64,000 bases of DNA, taken from positions 25,689,268 to 25,753,267 of the forward strand of contig NC_080074.1 of NCBI RefSeq assembly GCF_949987535.1, in the 5' to 3' direction. This DNA is from Balaenoptera acutorostrata. Its lineage: Eukaryota; Chordata; Mammalia; Artiodactyla; Balaenopteridae. Positions 47,401-59,287 of this stretch are shown here, piece by piece. Made by a program: the position numbers and the translations under genes. Positions within the stretch are counted from its first letter, which is position 1. Each line of letters begins with the position of its first letter. The notes under the pieces were generated by a model. The model was not told the origin of the DNA. It made no database searches and saw only the letters and a list, made by a program, of their open reading frames with translations.

Positions 47401-50400
47401 GCGCCACCAGGGAAGCCCACCCCTGGACTTTTGAGGGCTGTGTCAGTACAGTGGATGGTTCTGTGCCAGCGATGGTAGTTCATTCAATATAAGAATTGCT
47501 CAGACTTTTCCTCTTTCATCAATTCTAGACATTCACGCTGTTCGCCCTCATCGTGGGCAAGTTGAAGTCGCTTTTCGGTTTCGGTCCCTCTTGGACTCAG
47601 ATCACCACCCATCTGAAATAGCAGGTCTGGGCGTGCCTATGTGAGTGAGCTTATTTGCTTTTGGAAATAATTGGAAAGAACTGCTAACATGCCCCCTGCC
47701 ATCCCTGTATCTTTTCCACAGAAAGTCACAGGTTCTGTGATCGTGTTCAGGATGCTTACACCTTGCGCTGCTGTCCACAGGTAAACAAAAAAGCCAACAA
47801 GTTTCTATTCTTTCCCCCAGTTTGTCAGGGTGGGGAATAGAAAGAGAGGAAGGTGTCAGAAAGTCATGTAATGGTCAGTGGTAATCCAGATTTCTTTACT
47901 GCCTCTATTAAAAATGATGTATATGTAATATTTCCACTTTCCAATTATCGTAAAGTTTCTGTTCTATATAGTAAGCTGCTTGTTTCCCTTTGAATTACTT
48001 TGCTCAACCCCCGGGAAGAGAAGTCCGACGGACAGCTTGTTGTTTTGGTTTAGTGCCCTAACTTTAAAAAATTCTTAGTAATAGCATCATCCTAACCAGT
48101 TAATGGAGTTTTACTGGCTCTACCTGTTAGATAGAACTAGAACCAGCCTTCCAGGAACGTTCACGGGAAAATCTAACCACAATTCAAGGGCATATCCATG
48201 GTTAGATCTTATCTGCATTTAATAGGCAGACATAAACCATTATAAATGAATCTGTGAGTCGTAACTTTAAATATAAAATGCAGATGAACTGGGTTGGCAT
48301 GAGGCAACCTATATTGCAGATGTTCCAACTCATTTGCAAATGGCAATTAGTTAAGTCACGGACTAACATGCATCTCAAGAGTGAAACAATGTTTCAGGTT
48401 GTACCAAGTTCCAATCTGTAGGGTACTAAAGAGTCCTCCCTAGCATAAATACCCTCTTTTCCTTGTTCTCAGCAAGTTCTGTGCTAGCTTAGCTCAACTG
48501 AAAATGTCTATGGGGAAGAATTGCCAAATTAGCACTACAGTAAGAATAAATCCCAGTTTAAATGTTCTTGCTATTCTAATAAGAATATCAGCCTATGTGA
48601 CAGGGACCATTATCAGTGTCTTCCATGTATTAGCCCATTTGATCTTGTCTTTTAGATCCACGGTGTGGTGAACGACACAATAGCATTTGCGAAGAACATC
48701 ATTACCACAGAAATTAACAGTGCAACAGATAATCCTGTATCTTTTGATGGTTTACTAAGCTGTGATTGTAGAATTCCAGCTGGTCATTTTAAGATCTAAA
48801 TGATTGTTTTGTGTAGCCTCTCTGTTGCTCTGTTTCATAGACCAAGTACTTGGGCTCCGAGGTTAAATGCCTTGCTCTAGAGCTGAGCTGGTAAGTGGCA
48901 GAGGCAGATCTGTGAAACTAGTCTCAGGTTCGGAGTCTAACGTGCTGTGCTTCCAAAACTGACAGATGAAAGATTAAAGAGGGTATTTCCAACATTGGCT
49001 GCAGGGTTTCACGAAGACCTCTGCCCTAAAACCCACTGCTGAGGTTGTTGGTAGAAGGATGAAGATCTACATCACAAGTGTGATTGTAGAGACCCTGGGT
49101 AAGATGGCATTTATGTGAGCCTTCCTAGGGCTAGTGATACCATGGTGCACTAAACAGAGGCAACCTTTTAACACTTACCTAAGTATTGATCAAAGAGTTA
49201 TGCTTTCCTCATCCTGAGTTTATTTCTGACATGGAGTTTACTCAAATCAGTGTTCCCATATTTGTACAAAGAAGAGTAACAATGCTTCCGTCTCTCAAGG
49301 ATGGAGCCCTTCTTTTCCTTCACGGTGTGGGTATCTCAGCATCATCTTGTTTTTGCTATGGAAGGTTCTGTGATGGCTTAGTTCCCCCAGAAGTCGATGT
49401 GATCGGTCAGGAGGCACACAGGCAAAGTCTTCACAGAGACAATACTGCCTTTGAAGACCTTCCAACCCCTTAGGAATCTATTTCTCCTACCCCACATCTG
49501 CCTCAGTTCTTAACATTGGAGAATGTAGCCCTAAAAGCCTTGCACAGCCCAGGCTAGCAGAGAGCAGCTGTATAAGGTTTCTCACTAGACCTTTTCAATG
49601 TGGCTTCTCTGACAAGCTTACTTCAGGATGTGCGTTTTATGTCCTCTCAGGTTGTTTTACAGTTAAGTCAGACCCAAGCTAAATACCCCTCAACTCACTA
49701 ACCCTCCTCAACACCATCCACCCCCAAATGGAGAAGCGGTTTTCATGAACTCTATGCATTCTTCTCTCATCTCTTATTTCTTGCACTGTAGAGCAGAGGT
49801 ATCCATTCTACACTTACATAATTTAGACTTGAAAGGGTATCTTATGGAGTAATAAAAAGCAAAACAAATAAACAAAAATACCATTAAATTACTGGCCAAG
49901 GGAGGGAGGATCATTCCCTGCTAAATTCTTCCCCCACCATTTGCCTCAGCAAAAATTTCAGCCGAAAGTCCTTTACTTTCTCAGTGAAAGATTCTTAATT
50001 GTTGATGAATTTCCAGTTGGCTAATATTTGGGAGTCCTCCAGCAATACTGGTGTTACCCGAAAGAATATTTTTCTCAATCTTCTGTTGCATATATAGACC
50101 ATCTATTACATAGTTGCTGGATATTATAGGAGTTAACTTCTAATTGCTATAACTTAGTAGCCAACAAACAAATTTGGAACAACTAGAGAACGATAGATGT
50201 TGTTTAAGTTGTAAATTGGTGCAGAGATCACTTGCTATAAGGATTCAGAGAATGGAGAGAAGACCAAGGCCTGTCGTTGGGGGCGGGTCCATGGAAAAGG
50301 GCAGGAGCTAGGCCTAAGAGGCTCACAGTTATATGCACAGAAAAGGGTAATTCCAAACTTGTTAAGTAACACATGCACCTCTACGTCTTTGGAAGTCAGA

Positions 50401-53400
50401 ACCTTTCCTACACAGAGTGAGTTCCTAGTTAATAGGTTGTGAATAGTCTTTAGTCCAGTAGGTGAAAATTAGCTCTTTGGAAAGTCTTTTGCTGCCTTTG
50501 TCAGGGTTCCTGTTGACTTAAGTAAAATACATGATGGAGTGGAATGATCCCTGAGAGTATTAATGTTCGGTGAGTCCAAAGTTGCCACTGACTTAAGTGG
50601 GTTTGCAATGACCTCTTGGCCGCCATTTGCTGTGAACACTGGCACAGGATTAGTGAGTAGAAGGTTTGAAAGTTTTCCCAGAATTGATTGTTCCAACAAT
50701 TTGGTGGTTGCTCATCAGCAAAATCTTCCATTCAGCAGGTTGTTCGATGGAGCACAAGCTCGCAGTGCCCATTGAAGAAACAGAATTTGCTTTTAAACTG
50801 GTGTCCTGATCTCTGTTCTTAGTTTCAGGTTATAAACTTTTTGAGGGCAAGTACTGACCACCAGATTAGTAATGTTATGGTGCTTGAGGATCTCTCATCC
50901 CAAGAGAAAACATCATTTCATGCTTCATGTTTCTTTGACCCCCCAATTGGGTGGACACAATCATCTTTAAGGTTTTTGTTTTGTTTTGTTTACCTTTGTA
51001 CCCCTTCATGTCAACACCTGCCTGTGGAAAGACTCTCCTTCTCTCCACCCTACCTTTGTACAAGGGCTACCACCTCAATGTTAGAAATGAGCAATTGGGG
51101 AAAGTGTTATATTTGAAGTGATCACCAAGTGTTATGTGAAAGCCTTAACCTATTTTGAAAGATGGTCTTTGCCAGCAGGGGAGAGACTGTTTCTGGAGGA
51201 AACTTCCATGGTGAATATCCAGCCAAAGTAAGCTTTTCAGAATTGCTCCTGACCCTGAAAGCATATTCTAATATAGGCCAACTGAATTGAGACACTCTTT
51301 CAGGCCCTGGACTATTTGGCCATTGGCGTCCATGAACTTGCTGCAATTAGTGAAAGAAGAATTGAAAGGCTCTGCAACCCCTCCCTCAGTGAGCTGCCTG
51401 CCTTCCTGGTGGCTGAAGGTGGTCTGAACTCTGGATTCATGATAGCCCACTGCACGGCTGCAGCCCTGGGTAAGGACACTGCACTTGGCCCAGAATGCAA
51501 GCCTATCCACCTAAAGGCCTTTCCGTTTTACCTAAAAGTGTCACATTTTGTCTTTGAGATCTAACGTTTTCACCACCTCCATGTGCATCCTCAATACAAA
51601 TGCAACAGGTTTAGAGAAAAAAATATAAAACCTAGGCAACATTATACTGAAACATAATAACACACTAATGAGGTTGTAAATAAGGAGGTTTCCACGATTT
51701 CTCTGTAGGAAGCAATGCGACATCACATGGGAACTTCATCTTTGTAGTTTTTTCACTAATCTCAATTTGAAGGTTATCAAAAGGAAAAAGGAAAAAGATG
51801 TTTATAGCTACTGGCGAAACTTGAACTGATCCAGATGATTAAAGTTTGGATACATTCCGTAAGACATACCAACCACTAAAAACATAAGGATGTGATTACA
51901 ACATGCAAAAATGCTTATAAGAAGCAAGATGCCCTCTATGAAAATTGAGCTTTAATATAGCAGATTTCTGACTCGAGACTGTAAGGGACAGAGAAGTAAC
52001 ATCGGAATAGAGCCTGGCACAAAGGAAGTGCATAGGGCTTCACTTATATTTACTCAATCGTCAAACAATACCAAGAGGCAGGTACTATTATTTCCTCCAT
52101 TTCAAAGATGAATACTTGAAGATCCAAGAAGTTAAGTGACCTACTCAATATTGCACAGCTAGTAAGAAGTAAAGCAGAATTCAGACCCAGGCATTTTGGC
52201 TTGCAAATATGTGCTCTCACTTCAATTAATGAGGATCTCTTTTTAATCAATACTTAATCCTAAAATATGGTTGCCAAATTTAACAAATAGAAATGCAGGC
52301 TGCCCAGTTAAATTTGAATTATTCAGCATATTATCTGGTACTAAAAAATTATTTGTTTTTTTAATCTGAAATTCTAATTTAACTGGGCATCTGGTATTTT
52401 TTCTGGCAAACGTACCCAAGAGGCAAGATAGCATAGTGGTTCATAAGAGCATAGACTCTGGGTCCGAATCCCAGCTCTGCCCATTTACCAGAAGCATGAT
52501 ATGGAGCAAGTCTCTTAATCCTGTTGACCCTCAGTTTACTCCTGTGTAAAATGGTGGTGATAAATTTACCCAACGGGGCTGTTTTGAGGATTAAATTAAA
52601 TGAATGCGTGGAATGCCTTAGAACTGTGCCTGGAGTGTCATGAGCACTAAATTAATATTAGTTGTTGTTACTATTACTACTCACCCCTTCCTCAGTTAAG
52701 TCTCACACTAAGACTCAACACAGCCAACAAAGAGCCACTGAGTTCATTTTCTGTCCAGTATTTTCTATTTACTCACTTACCTCCTTACTAAAATATCCCT
52801 CTAAGGGGCAGCAACTTCTCACATTAACATGGGGGGTGGTAATTGATTTTCAGAGAAGCGTTATGAATTTGGGAAGCCTCGTTTGAATGTGTTTAGCTGC
52901 CCTAGCTGTCATCTGAAGTTGCTCAGCTTGCTTTCATTGTAATAAAAATGGTGGTTTTCTTTTTTTGGCCACTTGTAAGTTACGTTTCTGAACAAGCCCC
53001 ACCAAACCAGGTGATCCACATAGCAGGTTCAGGGGCCCAGGACTCGCGGTGCTGAAACCTGAAAGTTCTGGGCAAACCAGGATGAGTGGATCACCATAGT
53101 TTATAGTATATTATCTCAGGATCCCCTATAGCGTAGAGAAGAACTGCAGCTTCACTCAGAGCTGCTCTCAAAGTTCAAAAAAAGAGGGGAAAAAACTCTT
53201 TGCATTTGACCTTTCCCAGCTTCTGAAGCTGGGGAGAAGGAACTCTGTAATCTAGGTTCTTGCTACTTAAGGTGTGGTCCTCTGGCCAAAAATACAGCCA
53301 TCACTGGCAATTTGTTAGAACAGCAGAATATCAGGCCCCATCTAAAACTCAACATTTGCACTTTTAACAAGAGCCAGTGATTCACTTGCACGATAAAGTT

Positions 53401-56400
53401 TGAGAGACAGCAACCTAGGTCAACTCTAGACTTCCCCCCACCTCCCCAAGACATCCCCGCAGTCATCAAGCCTTTGCTTAAACCCAGTACATCCACTTAC
53501 GTCATCATTGAACAGTCTCAACTGTAAATCTTCTCTTGCTGAAGATCTGTGGGTCCAGCCTCAATCCCCAAACGCCACGCCTGAATTCTGATCCCGCCTC
53601 CTCTGGTGACATAACCAGATTGTCCTCCAATACCTGGAAATGACCATCACCTTTTTTACTCTGAGTCTCCCTGTCATGATAAATGCTTCTAGTGTTTTCA
53701 ACTTGGCTTTGTAATATGAGGGTTCCCATCCCGGTCTTATCTCAGAACTCACTAGAGTTTTAGAGTCCTTCTCACTTTGGGGAAAAAAAAACCAAAACCC
53801 AACCTTCTTCCTTTTCCCAAAGTAACTTTGGACCATCTGGTGCTTTGATAACGACCAAGAGCTCCTGGAGAGGGTATCCCACACTGAGGAGCACTTTGGG
53901 AAGCCATGTGTCATTTTGGCAATTTTTCTATTGGGAACATACGTAAGTACGTCCCTAACTTAACTTCTCTGGCCTCTTGCAGTTTCTGAGAACAAGGCTC
54001 TATGCCACCCCTCGTCCGTGGACTCTCTCTCCACCAGTGCTGCCACGGAGGACCATGTCTCCATGGGAGGATGGGCAGCAAGGAAAGCCCTCAGGGTCAT
54101 TGAGCACGTGGAGCAAGGTAACCCCGGCCAGGCCGGGATGCAGGCCTCCCTGATAAACCAGACGCCAGTGGTCCTCAGAGGGGGATCCCCACTGGCAGTA
54201 TCAGCATCGCCTGGGAACTCAGGGCCTGTCCCAGACCTGCTGAATCAGAGACCCTAGGAAAGACAGCAGAACAAGCTGGGTTTAGCAAGCCCTCCAGGTG
54301 GTTCTGATGCTCGGTGAAGATTAAGAACCACACCTGCTGGCTAAGCCAGTTCATCAGCTGGCTTTTTTTTTTATATATGAAAATTTTAAAGCATATTCAG
54401 AAGTGGAGAGATTAGTACCAGGAACCTTCATATGCCTCACTCTAATTCAACAGTTAACACATCTGCTTCATTTTTTTTTTCTTTTTTTTTTACTTTTCCC
54501 CAATTATTTTCAAGCAAATCCCTGTTGTGTTTTCTTCCGGCATACTTTCTCTCTCAAATACAAACACTTTCTTATCCACCATGATGCCATTATCACATCC
54601 AACAAAAATCAACAATAAGTCTTGGTATCATCGAGTACATATTCAAATTTTCCCAAATTATCTCAACTACAACAGTCCCCTCTCCCTTTTTTTTTAATTC
54701 ATGCCACTGACTAGTTAAAAAACCACGTCAGTTTTCTGACAGGGACTGACATTCTGGATTTACCTGTGAGCTTCCTCGTGGTGGTACTTTTGTTCTCTGT
54801 CCCATCACTTGTGTGTTGCAGTTGGTCCTAAAGACTTGATGAGATTTAGATCCAGCCTTTTCAGCAAAGAGAGTTCATAGGTGGAGCTGTGTTGAGTCAA
54901 CCTCTTCCAGCCTTCTTAATCACTGCTTGCTTGGTTTCTTAAAGAGAAACTGCCTTCCTTTAGGCATTGTTCTCAAAATTCCTAAATTTTTGCAACTGTA
55001 TTGGAAGCAATTGGCTGACAAAAGAATACCACTATTTTAAGATAAATGTGAGAGAGTTGAGTATTCTTTTTTTGGTAACAGCTCTGTTGATATATAATTC
55101 ATATACCATACAATTCACCCATCTAAATTGTACAATTCAGTGAGTTTTAGTAGAGTTGTGAATATACTCAGAGTTGTGAGTCAACACCACAGTCAACTCT
55201 AGAACATGTTTATCATCCCAGAAAGAAACCGTGTACCCTTTACTATCACTCCCTTCTCCTCCCTATCCGGCCTGGTTCGGGTGGAAAGGCATGTATCACT
55301 GAGCACAGTGGATTAAATGGTGAATGAGGTATTCTCTGCCCTCTTGGAAATCAGAGTCTACCTAAAGAGGAAGACATTGAACAACAACTTGGCAACTCTT
55401 TGTAGCACTTAACAAAATTCTGACTAAAGAATTGAGTTATAGGAGGCTATAACTGAACCTGACCTAGTCTGAAGGGATGAGAAAAGGCATTTCCAAAGGA
55501 GTGTTTAAGATTAAGACCTGAAACGAATAGGGCCAGCTAACTGGAAAGAGGAGAGCAGTATTTAATAAGGAAAGGGGATGTGTGTGCACAAAATAAATTG
55601 TTCTGGGATGCGTCGTAATGATGTACAGATGCCCACACTCAGGAAAGAACTGGGATGGATGATGAAGGACAGTTCTCTACGTGGAGGCAGCTGACGGCTG
55701 CAGGAGGTCAGGTGAGAAGAACACCAGGAACAGAGAGGCGGCTGCACTCAGGGGAAAAGAAGACCTGAAATGTTACCAGCCCACTGGAGGAAGGAGGGAA
55801 AACTTTTCAAAGGGAGCAGCTTAAAAAACCCAGTGTGGGGACTTCCCTGGAAGTCCAGGGGTTAAGACTGTGCGCTTCCACTGCAGGGGGCGTGGGTTCA
55901 TCCCCCTGGCTGGGGAGCTAAGATCCTCATGCCCCGCTGAGGTCCAAAAAAGATCTGGAGTGAGAGGGAGTCTGAAGCCCAAGCACAGACATCAGTCAAG
56001 GCCAGGGGATGGTGGGGAGGTGGGAAGGAAGGGGATGTAAGGTCAGGAGAAGCAGTCTTTTCTTAGTGAAAGGGACACAGGTATACATTAGCCTCAGATG
56101 TTGATAAAATGAATAGTGTCAGTTTTGAAAACTTTAAGAACGTCCTTGCAATATATCTAAGTAGAACTATTGCTTATTTGCTCAGGATCGTTTTAGTTCA
56201 TGTGACTCATACTCTGTTAAGGTGAAGAAAATATTCATGGGAAACTAGAAGGTGTTTCCATGATTCTTAGGATATTTTAAGTGTATTTAAATTTTTGGAA
56301 GGGAAGGGTGAAGGTGGTTATTAGGCCACTGAATATCAGCTTATTTCAAAATAAATGAGAATCGTATTTTTAAAAATCCAGGTAAATCAAGATACACTGA

Positions 56401-59251
56401 ACCCTTTGCATCTGTATCAGTGAAGTGTGTGGTTTTTAAATCCCATCTGATGGCATCAGGGAGAACTTATGGTTGTGAATAGCAACAAAGAGCAGTTAAC
56501 AGAATGCTGAGAGATGGTTACTCAAGGTTTTCCTGACATGTTTCACGTTTATCTTGCAAACCCACCTAAGAAGCTGTCTGTTATATGCACTAGCAAAATC
56601 TGCCATTTTCCTACTCACATTTCTCCAACCAAGAGGCCAGGTTTGTGTCATGTGGGTGAGGGGCAAATCAGGAAGATTAGCCAGTTCTGATCTTGAGCTC
56701 CAGCTCTATGAAATAAGTATAAGCATTTATTTAATAAGATGCTTTACTTCTCAAAGTTTCCAGTTCCTTACGTGTAAAGTGAGGGGACTGGACTAGAAAA
56801 TGTGAAGTTTCTTCCAGGTCCTAATGGATTCTGTAACTTCATCCTCTCCCATCGTGACCTGTCTGTACTCACCAGAGTTTGGAATGTGCTTTATAAATTT
56901 TAAGACAAGAAGTCAAATGTTTTTAATACTCCATTTTGGTTAACCACTTAAGTGGCCTGAACAAGAGACCACTTAAGTGGCCTCTAAGCTTCTAAATTAT
57001 CTTCTTGGCAAATAACAGAACCCAAAGTGGTTTAATTTTGAATTATATTTCTATAAAAAATTCTTCATTAGACTGTATCAAATGCAGAGAAATTTAGATT
57101 TCAATATTCAGAGTGGATCTCAAGGTATGGTACATTCCTCAAGTGTTCATAGCTAGGAAAAGACAATGTAAAGATTGTTTTATTAAGAAACTTAAAGTTG
57201 GCAAGATGCCAACGGCTAGAATTTCAGTTTTAGTGGATTTGGGAGCCTTTAAGTTTGAAGGTTTGAAACAGACATTGGAGAATTAGTTCCAGGGCAACCA
57301 AAGACTCATCTGCTCATTCACTGGCTCCTTCAATCCTTTGATGAAAGTCTATCTGCCAGGTATTTCAGGCTATAGGGAACAGCAAGACTGAAAACAAATT
57401 AAAATTTACACAAAGGTGGAAATAGGAAACAGGTCATCCATCTTGATCAGCTGAGGGGAGAAGGGGAAAGCTGATTTACCTGGATAGTCCTCCCCTTCTC
57501 ACCATTAAAGATGCAGCCAAGAGGTTAGAAAAGCACATTTAAGATGGTAACCAAATACCAAGGGATCTTCATTCTACCCATAGACTGGGAGAACCAACCA
57601 TCTGTTAGTTGGCTGGCGATGGCCGTCAGCTTGCATGGGATTTATATCCCTCAAGCATGAAGTCAGACTCTAATCAGCCATCCCCTCGTCCTTCCTTGTT
57701 TCAGTGCTGGCCATCGAGCTTCTTGCAGCCTGCCAAGGGATAGAGTTTCTACGCCCTTTGAAAACTACCACTCCACTGGAGAAGGTCTATGACCTGGTGC
57801 GCTCAGTTGTAAGGTAAAGTCAAACAGATTCCTGGAAAGTGACACTGTTTTAGAACTTTGAACCCTGGCAGCATTTAACGTTGGCTCATGGTTTGATGTG
57901 CTGTCTCTGCAGGCCCTGGATAAAAGATCGCTTCATGGCCCCGGACATCGAGGCAGCGCACAGACTGCTCATAGAGCAGAAGGTAAATTGGCTACTTGGC
58001 TTAGTTCTTAGTTTGGGGTCATTGTGGGAAAGCAAAGTGGGAGTGGAGAGTGGAGAAACATTCATATTCTTTTGCTTCCTGGCTGTTCCTTGGACGTGAA
58101 CCAAAAGGTACTCATGCAACTTTCAAGGTCACTAAGAAACTATTCAATACACTCTTAAGTGTCCCATGTTGCACCCAAACATGGACTATCTGAGGATTAG
58201 AAGCTGGGATGAATTTTAAATGGAATTTGGGGACAAGTATTTGTGGGGAGAAAATGAGATGAAAGGTTCATGGATTCCTCCCCATCAAGAAGGTTCTCTC
58301 TTATTAAAGATACATTCTCTTTCTGTAATGCTATCACCACCACCACCACCTGTTTCAGTGACTGCATAGACCTGAAGAGAAAACAAATTTCCCGAGTTTT
58401 TATTCAAAGGGATCTGGATGTGTCTAGTGCACAGGTGTGTCCTGCCCCATCACACTGGGTGAGATACTGGGTCTCTTTATTGCTTCTTCCCTCTGGCTAC
58501 ATTGACTGCAGACGCATCTGATAGGGACAGATGCCTAGAATGCGGACTCGTTTTTAAAACATAGTTTTAAAGTTCTTTAAGCCTTTAAGCCTTTAAGCCT
58601 TTAATTTGTAGGTATCATGTTCCCTAGAATTGCTTGATTTTCCCCTGGAACCACTGCGCTGCTCTTGGGGAACAATTTTTTTCCTTTGACCTTCACCCCT
58701 GTCATTTCTAAGTGTTCCCTGTACCCTTTGAGGGGAATTCCCTTGCTTGCTGCCAACTTTGGTGCTACAAGAATTCCCTTGCTTGCTGCCAACCTTGGTG
58801 CTACAAGAGAGGTGTGTAAGAGCTCAGCCTTTTTTTAAATTGAAATATGATTGACATATATCATTATATTAGTCTGCAATATAATGATTTGACATTTGTA
58901 TATATTGCAAAATGGTCACCACAGCAACTTTCAAATATACAGTGCAGTATTATTAACTATAGTCACCAAGCTGTATATGACATCTCCAGAATTTGTTTAC
59001 ATTATAAGTGGAATTTTGTACCTTCTGACCCCCTCCACCCACTCCCCCCAACCCCCGCCTCTGGCAACCACCAATCTGTTCTCTGCATCTATGAACTCTT
59101 TTTTTTTTTTTAGATTCCACGTATAAGTGAGATCGTATGATATTTGTCTTTCTCTGTCTGATTTATTTCACTTAACATGATGCCCTCAAGATCCATCCGT
59201 GTTGTTACAAATGGCAAGAGCTCCTTCTTTTTTTATGGCTGAATAAAATTC

Positions 59252-59287
<36 letters not shown>

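Larger units (their letters stand above)
45649..47528. other. HAL introns flanking coding exon 11
   Basis: 45649-46289 holds nothing recognised. 46438-47528 holds an antisense MIR-like piece at 46600-46700 and the antisense SINE at 47110-47418. Confidence 0.65.
51470..53982. other. HAL intron between coding exons 16 and 17
   Basis: It contains MIR (52040-52200 antisense, 52425-52660 sense) and a MER5-like segment (53258-53410). 51470-52030 holds nothing recognised. Confidence 0.65.
54118..57704. other. HAL intron between coding exons 17 and 18
   Basis: It contains MER5-like 54150-54335, old L1-like 54360-54720 and 55060-55265, an old purine-rich repeat at 55290-55530, and a short SINE at 55839. 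A pair of palindromes sits at 56943-56983. 56000-57700 is otherwise unrecognised. Confidence 0.6.
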
